Assembly: GCF_000250655.1 (NCBI RefSeq)
Contig: NC_016935.1
Location: forward strand, 1,010,001-1,074,000
Direction: 5' to 3'
Source: Paenibacillus mucilaginosus 3016
GTDB taxonomy: Bacteria; Bacillota; Bacilli; Paenibacillales; NBRC-103111
DNA length: 64,000 nt
A model generated the notes under the pieces. It was given only the letters and a program-made list of their open reading frames with translations. It ran no database searches and was not told the DNA's origin. Of this stretch, positions 59,775 to 64,000 are shown one piece after another (position 1 is the stretch's first letter; every line of letters starts with the position of its first letter). The translations under genes were made by a program, and so were the position numbers.

Positions 59775-61505
59775 GTGGGAATGTTCGGAGGATCAAGAAC
59801 TGGACGCAGCAGGGCTCCGTGGAAGCTTGCGTTTCTGGCGCTGCTCTGCGGCGCGCTGCTTGGAACGTATGTATGGATTCGGTATGTCCCGAATTTCCTT
59901 CACGAGAAGCCGGATTTTCAAGGAATCGAGAAACCCGTATTCCATCAGGGACAGCAGCTTGAGCTGGGAGCCATGGGGAAGCAGGAAAGCCTGAAGCTTG
60001 CACTCGACACGGTAAAAGAAACGATTGATGAAGCACTCCTATACGAGTCATCCAGCGATTCCGCCATTATTACAACGAAGGACAAAGTAGTCCGTTTGCG
60101 CACAAGCGAGCTTACGGCCAAGATTAATGAGAAGCCGTTCCAGCTCCGTTTTCCCATGGTCAAGTCCGAGGAGGGGGTTCTCTATCTGCCGATGGACCCG
60201 CTCAAAGAGCTATACGGCATTGAACTTAGGGAATCGGGCCAGACCGGTGCCGTCATCTTGGTGAAGCCTGGAGACGAGATCCGGTGGCACAAAACCGTCT
60301 CCTGGCCGGATAAACCCGAGCGCACAATCTCTATGCGAAAGGAACCGTCAGTCAAGGCGGCCATCTACAGCGACCTTCCGCAGGGTGAGCGGGTCATGGT
60401 ATGGGGGGAAGAAGGGGACTGGTACCGGATTCAGCTGACGAACGGCTATCTGGGTTATGTGCCCAGAGATACGCTGGTTGATGACGGGACAGAGGTGCTT
60501 CCCGAGCCCAAGGCGGCGGCCCAATTTGAACCTCAGAAACCGCTCACGGGTCCCATTCATGTGACATGGGAGCACGTGCTGACGAAGAATCCGGATACGT
60601 CCGCCATCGGACCGATGCCGGGACTGGATGTCATCTCGCCTACCTGGTTCCATCTTCAGGACGGGGAAGGGAATCTCAAGAACCTTGGGGATGCGGCTTA
60701 TGCGAATTGGGCGCATGAGCGGGGGTATCATATCTGGGGGCTCTTCAGCAACGGGTTCGATCCCAAACGGACTACCGCGGCGCTGGCCACTTATGATAAG
60801 CGGATGAAGATGATCAAGCAGCTTCTCTCCTACGCCGCGCTGTACAAGCTTCAAGGGATTAATATTGACTTTGAGAATGTCAATCTGTCGGACAAGCAGA
60901 ACCTGGTCCAGTTCGTCCGCGAGCTGACGCCGCTGCTGCATGAACAGGGACTTGTCGTATCGATGGATGTCACACCGCGGTCGGAAAGCCCGAATTGGTC
61001 CAAATTCTATGATCGCAAGGCACTGGCCCAAACGATCGATTACATGATGCTGATGGCCTATGACGAGCATTGGGACAGCAGTCCGGTAGCCGGGTCTGTA
61101 GCCTCGCTGCCTTGGGTGGAGAAGTCGCTTCTCGGGCTGCTTGAGGAAGATGAGGTCCCGCCTTCCAAGCTGATCCTGGGCATTCCTTTTTACACGAGGG
61201 TCTGGACGGAGACCGTCAAGAATGGCAAGACGGTAGTCGACGCGAAAGCGGTATTCATGGATATGCCGCAGCGGATCACGAAGGAGAAGAAGCTGACGCA
61301 GACCTTCTCCAAGGAGACGGGACAGAACTATATCGAGTATAAGGAAGACGGCAAGCGCAACCGGATCTGGATCGAGGACGAAACCTCCGTGAAAGCCCGT
61401 GTGGCCTTGGCTCAGAAATACAAGTTGGCGGGAGTCGCTTCCTGGCGCAGAGGGTACGAGAATCCGAATGCCTGGGAGTGGATCCGCAGCACGCTCAAGC
61501 CTTAA
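59775..61505 (+). CDS. Membrane-anchored GH18 protein, YdhD/SleL-like, with SH3 domain
   Basis: A 576-residue protein. TM anchor at about 17-36 (LAFLALLCGALLGTYVWI), a copper amine oxidase N-type domain at 105-165 (KINEKPFQLRFPMVKSEEGVLYLPM in part), an SH3b domain at 182-235 (MRKEPSVKAAIYSDLPQGERVMVW in part) and a GH18 domain at 262-570. The catalytic motif is GINIDFENV (DxxE, Glu near 375). SleL and YdhD degrade spore cortex peptidoglycan. The start is GTG 59775, 9 bases after GAGAGGTG; GTG 59763 is the other option. It stands between perR and ygzB, which are usually neighbours. Confidence 0.85.
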   Translation: MGMFGGSRTGRSRAPWKLAFLALLCGALLGTYVWIRYVPNFLHEKPDFQGIEKPVFHQGQQLELGAMGKQESLKLALDTVKETIDEALLYESSSDSAIITTKDKVVRLRTSELTAKINEKPFQLRFPMVKSEEGVLYLPMDPLKELYGIELRESGQTGAVILVKPGDEIRWHKTVSWPDKPERTISMRKEPSVKAAIYSDLPQGERVMVWGEEGDWYRIQLTNGYLGYVPRDTLVDDGTEVLPEPKAAAQFEPQKPLTGPIHVTWEHVLTKNPDTSAIGPMPGLDVISPTWFHLQDGEGNLKNLGDAAYANWAHERGYHIWGLFSNGFDPKRTTAALATYDKRMKMIKQLLSYAALYKLQGINIDFENVNLSDKQNLVQFVRELTPLLHEQGLVVSMDVTPRSESPNWSKFYDRKALAQTIDYMMLMAYDEHWDSSPVAGSVASLPWVEKSLLGLLEEDEVPPSKLILGIPFYTRVWTETVKNGKTVVDAKAVFMDMPQRITKEKKLTQTFSKETGQNYIEYKEDGKRNRIWIEDETSVKARVALAQKYKLAGVASWRRGYENPNAWEWIRSTLKP

Positions 61506-61522
61506 TCGGTGCTGCAGCAAAA

Positions 61523-61572
61523 GAAAGGGCTGTCCCAAGCAGATAGATCTGCTAGCGGGACAGCCCTTGTTT
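61523..61572. terminator. Bidirectional terminator between the GH18 gene and ygzB
   Basis: AAGGGCTGTCCC and GGGACAGCCCTT pair around an inner AGCAGA/TCTGCT stem. T-rich flanks follow in both directions (GTTTGTG and TTCTTTTG). Confidence 0.8.
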
Positions 61573-61578
61573 GTGTAT

Positions 61579-61938
61579 TTACAGCGTTCCGCTGCCGCTC
61601 TCGGCAGGGGCGTGCTTCGGATCAAGCGACAGGATCGTTTTGCAGTACATGCAGCGGTCCGTTTTGCCGAGAATCTTGGTCGGTTTGCCGCATTCGGGGC
61701 ATTCCACCACCGTGGCACTTGTGGACATCATGCCAGCCGCAAAATATATCCCCATGGATACCAGCATGGCGATGGCGCCGATCACCATACTGACCGCGGC
61801 GATCCACCGGCCTGCAATGCCCCATTCGAATACGATGCCGGCGAGGCCTACGATCATCAGAGCCATGCCCCCCATGGTCAGCAGCAGCCCCCAGAGCCGG
61901 AATTCGTTCACTTTACTGGATTTTAATCTCATGCCCAT
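61579..61938 (-). CDS. ygzB: YgzB/DUF2614 zinc-ribbon membrane protein
   Basis: A 119-residue protein with two membrane helices (about 16-36 and 46-70) and a C-terminal zinc-ribbon (ECPECGKPTKILGKTDRCMYC, Cys at 80, 83, 95 and 98). It matches YgzB of B. subtilis in layout and in its place beside perR. The function is unknown. The start is given as the first ATG at 61938; no strong ribosome binding site is seen, and the ATG at 61932 is also possible. Confidence 0.85.
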   Translation of the reverse strand: MGMRLKSSKVNEFRLWGLLLTMGGMALMIVGLAGIVFEWGIAGRWIAAVSMVIGAIAMLVSMGIYFAAGMMSTSATVVECPECGKPTKILGKTDRCMYCKTILSLDPKHAPAESGSGTL

Positions 61939-62066
61939 TCACTACTTTCATGCGAGATATAGAAGATTGTGAGGTTTGTCATCGGACGATGGCAGGAAAC
62001 CGCGTGTCAATGTAGAACTAAACAATATCGAACTATGTGTCCTATTGTCAGGAGGCTTTCTCGTTC

Positions 62067-62951
62067 ATGGAATCCATAAAAAAAGATTGGGTGCAGCGGT
62101 TCCGGCAGGACCAGACGGTAATCAGCGTTTCAGCGGTGGACAACCCTTCTTCGTTTTCGGCCGTAACCGACGGATTTGATATCTTGCTGTTGATCGTCTG
62201 CCGCGACAATGAGCGCAGTCATCAACAGATTCATTATATAAGAGACGACCGGCGTATACAAGAACGTTGGGTCAGTCCGGATACGCTTACCGATTTGATT
62301 CTTCATGGAGAACACCGGAACATTATCTATTGGATTCTAAAAGGGGAGATTCTATTGGACCGGGAGATGTACCTGGAGAGTTTGCGGCACAAAGTCCTTG
62401 AATTCCCCGTCGATCTCAGGGAGCATAAGCTGCTGATCGAATTCTCCAAGTTCTTGAGAAGCTATCTGCAGAGCAAGGAATATATACTCGAAGACCACCT
62501 GCTCGATGCCTATAATAATATTCTGGAAGCCCTGCATCACTGGGCCCATATTGTCATTATTGAATCCGGCAGTCATCCGGAAGTCACCGTGTGGCGTCAG
62601 GTGAAGAACATCAATCCTGGCGTATACAAACTGTACGAAGAACTGACGCTCAGCAAAGAAACGCTGAAACAGCGGGTGCAGCTGGTTCTGCTTGCCTGCG
62701 AATTCTCGATCATGTCGAAGATGGAGCGGTGCTGCAAGCTTCTTCTTGAAGTTTTGGCCAGCCGCGAGGAGGCTTGGAGTCTGCAGGAGCTGCAGCAGCA
62801 GCCCAAATTGGCGGATATCCGCACCGAGCTTCCGCTGCTCATGAACAAGCTGGTGAAGAAATCACTGGCCAAAGAAGTCGCTTATACGATGGATGAAGAC
62901 CTTACACTGCTGGAACTCCGATATAAGGATGTTAAAAGCGCAAACGTGTGA
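62067..62951 (+). CDS. ygxA: YgxA-like nucleotidyltransferase-fold protein
   Basis: A 294-residue protein of the YgxA family. The N-terminal part (1-110) resembles a nucleotidyltransferase fold (SVSAVDNPSSFSAVTDGFDILLLIVC in part), and the C-terminal part (115-294) is helical, with a winged-helix-like end (KLVKKSLAKEVAYTMD). No complete GS...DxD active site is visible, so it may be inactive as a transferase. The start is ATG 62067 with AGGAGG. It is placed as in Bacillus, near perR and ygzB. Confidence 0.8.
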   Translation: MESIKKDWVQRFRQDQTVISVSAVDNPSSFSAVTDGFDILLLIVCRDNERSHQQIHYIRDDRRIQERWVSPDTLTDLILHGEHRNIIYWILKGEILLDREMYLESLRHKVLEFPVDLREHKLLIEFSKFLRSYLQSKEYILEDHLLDAYNNILEALHHWAHIVIIESGSHPEVTVWRQVKNINPGVYKLYEELTLSKETLKQRVQLVLLACEFSIMSKMERCCKLLLEVLASREEAWSLQELQQQPKLADIRTELPLLMNKLVKKSLAKEVAYTMDEDLTLLELRYKDVKSANV

Positions 62952-62975
62952 TATAATGGCAGTAACAACCAAATA

Positions 62976-63100
62976 GCCACTAGGGGAGCCTCTGACATGC
63001 GGGGCTGAGAAAAAGAAGCGGATTCTTTGACCCTTGGAACCTGATACGGCAGCCCGAAGAAGTAAGGGCGTCACTGGATTATGCCAGCGTAGGGAAGTGG
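62976..63100 (+). ncRNA. TPP (thi-box) riboswitch
   Basis: A thiamine pyrophosphate-binding leader RNA. The consensus blocks are intact: GGGGAGCC (62983-62990), GCTGAGA followed by AAAAAG, ACCCTTGGAACCTGATACGG, then the closing GCGTAGGGAAGTGG. The thi-box pattern is CUGAGA...ACCyUUUGAACCUGAuCUGG...; here it reads CCUUGGAACCUGAUACGG. A TATAAT (62952-62957) just upstream, overlapping the ygxA stop, is a candidate -10. Bound TPP should favour the terminator downstream and shut off thiS-thiG. Confidence 0.95.
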
Positions 63101-63148
63101 TCGAATGCTAGCAATCTCTATGGCCGCATAACGCCATGTTGACATTCG

Positions 63149-63178
63149 GTCAGCCCTGCTCCGGGCTGGCCTTTTTTT
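63149..63178 (+). terminator. Riboswitch-controlled terminator
   Basis: CAGCCC-TGCTCC-GGGCTG is followed by CCTTTTTTT and lies 48 bases after the riboswitch aptamer and before thiS. An alternative fold with the aptamer's 3' end would be the antiterminator. Confidence 0.85.
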
Positions 63179-63210
63179 GTTGTCCGGCTATGGCTGAAGG
63201 GGGTGAAGCA

Positions 63211-63411
63211 GTGAATCTGATCGTAAACGGGGAGTCGAGAGAAGTGGAGGGCGCAGCGACGGTTGCGGAGCTGCTGTCCGTGTTTAAGCTGCAGAACAAG
63301 ATTCTTGTGGTTGAATTGAACCGCGAGATTGTGGACCGCAGCCGATACGAAGATGCCAGGCTGAACGACGGCGACCGAATTGAGATCGTCCATTTTGTCG
63401 GCGGGGGCTGA
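63211..63411 (+). CDS. thiS: Sulfur carrier protein ThiS
   Basis: The 66-residue ubiquitin-like sulfur carrier for thiazole synthesis, ending in the required GG (VGGG terminus), which is adenylated and then thiocarboxylated. The start is GTG 63211 with AAGGGGG; an in-frame ATG at 63190 is less likely. It delivers sulfur to the ThiG product encoded 29 bases downstream. It is controlled by the TPP riboswitch. Confidence 0.9.
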   Translation: MNLIVNGESREVEGAATVAELLSVFKLQNKILVVELNREIVDRSRYEDARLNDGDRIEIVHFVGGG

Positions 63412-63440
63412 CAGACTGACCAGTACAGGGGGAAATGACC

Positions 63441-64000
63441 ATGAGCGAAACGTTAAAAATCGGACCTTATGAATTTCAATCGAGGCTTCTGCTCGGCACG
63501 GGAAAATTCAATGATCTCGGTGTTCAAAACAGAGCGGTGCAGGCTTCTGGGGCGGAAGTCCTAACCTTTGCCATTCGCCGTCTGCCGATCGATAATCCGG
63601 AAGCACCGAACTTCCTGGAAACGCTGGATCTAAAGAAGTTCACTTTGCTGCCGAATACGGCAGGGGCTTATTCGGTGGAAGAGGCGGTCCGCATCGCGCG
63701 GCTTGCCAAGGCTACCGGATTATGCGACATGATTAAGGTGGAAGTGATCGGTGATCCGCGTACACTGCTTCCAGACCCTGTCGGAACCTTGGAGGCAACC
63801 AAGATTCTTGTGGAAGAAGGGTTCATCGTTCTTCCGTATACTTCTGATGACCCGATTCTGGCACGCAAACTTCAGGAGGCGGGAGCGGCCGCTGTGATGC
63901 CCGGGGCTTCCCCGATCGGTTCCGGACAAGGCATCATTAATCCGAACTATCTGCGCTTTATCATTGAGGAGGCGAAGGTCCCTGTCATCGTCGATGCGGG
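63441..64000 (+). CDS. thiG: Thiazole synthase ThiG (3' end cut by the window)
   Basis: The N-terminal 186 residues of ThiG, a TIM-barrel that forms the thiazole phosphate from deoxyxylulose phosphate, dehydroglycine and the ThiS thiocarboxylate. RLLLGTGKF near 14-22, [15 protein letters not shown] near 74, the catalytic Lys in MIKVEVIGD near 96-104, and [10 protein letters not shown] near 153 are family landmarks. The start is ATG 63441 with AGGGGG. The gene continues beyond 64000 without a stop. Confidence 0.95.
   Translation, partial: MSETLKIGPYEFQSRLLLGTGKFNDLGVQNRAVQASGAEVLTFAIRRLPIDNPEAPNFLETLDLKKFTLLPNTAGAYSVEEAVRIARLAKATGLCDMIKVEVIGDPRTLLPDPVGTLEATKILVEEGFIVLPYTSDDPILARKLQEAGAAAVMPGASPIGSGQGIINPNYLRFIIEEAKVPVIVDA

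Noticed and set aside
1-64000. Insertion sequences, prophage, tRNA and rRNA genes
   Set aside because: I looked for transposase-like proteins, long terminal inverted repeats, tRNA-type cloverleaf arms and rRNA landmarks and saw none. A tRNA search program could still find a divergent tRNA.

Overview
The window looks like a chromosome segment of a high-GC, endospore-forming, Gram-positive rod of the family Paenibacillaceae. A large, polysaccharide-degrading Paenibacillus such as the P. mucilaginosus group fits best, but that species guess is from memory of the family and not from a search. Supporting signs are spore genes (yyaC, a gerA-type germination operon, a SleL/YdhD-like GH18 protein, an IDEAL-domain protein), Gram-positive ribosome binding sites with frequent GTG/TTG starts, YesMN/Lpl-type sugar uptake, PerR beside YgzB and YgxA, and GatCAB. 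I saw no rRNA, tRNA, CRISPR array, prophage or insertion sequence.

Layout. 1-8.4 kb: mixed housekeeping genes (GT2 glycosyltransferase, YyaC, an ABC exporter, a TauE/SafE exporter, a VOC protein, a DUF3298 protein, an NAD(P)-binding reductase). 8.1-13.9 kb, minus strand: a five-gene germination operon (gerA, gerC, a small membrane protein, two gerB) followed by a 104-residue gene. 14.2-15.9 kb: an HPP membrane protein divergent from a LysR regulator. 16-20.6 kb: DedA, a frameshifted thioredoxin-like gene, a metallo-beta-lactamase-fold hydrolase, small spore-type proteins and an esterase. 20.8-29 kb: YesN/YesM two-component system, a 51-bp tandem repeat, LplB/LplC/LplA-type sugar transporter and a PhyH dioxygenase, which together look like a regulated oligosaccharide-uptake locus. 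29.3-31.3 kb: a GH18 chitinase split by a +1 frameshift. 32.3-35.6 kb, minus strand: a UgpAEB-type transporter.

35.8-44.1 kb is a Tad/Flp-like secretion-pilus locus: Ser/Thr kinase, CpaB-, CpaE-, CpaF-, TadB- and TadC-like proteins, three tandem tiny pilin-like peptides (two too short to be found by routine calling) and two TadE/F-like pseudopilins. There is no secretin, as expected for a single-membrane cell. It is the most system-like part of the window.

44.3-64 kb: an Xaa-Pro peptidase, a two-domain BstA/DinB fusion, a second LysR regulator, an IDEAL protein, an EAL phosphodiesterase, gatCAB with a clear promoter, a GNAT enzyme, a large protein of unknown function, MgtC, an ECF sigma/anti-sigma operon with two envelope proteins, perR, a spore-type GH18 protein, ygzB, ygxA, and a TPP riboswitch ahead of thiS and thiG (cut by the window end).

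The main unexplained structure I found is a pair of about 110-bp dispersed repeats (15991-16101 and 32115-32226, opposite orientation). Each folds into two hairpins and they differ by a compensatory base pair. Other points are a dyad shared upstream of the two LysR genes, an orphan terminator upstream of the Tad-locus kinase, and two frameshifts in otherwise well-conserved genes.
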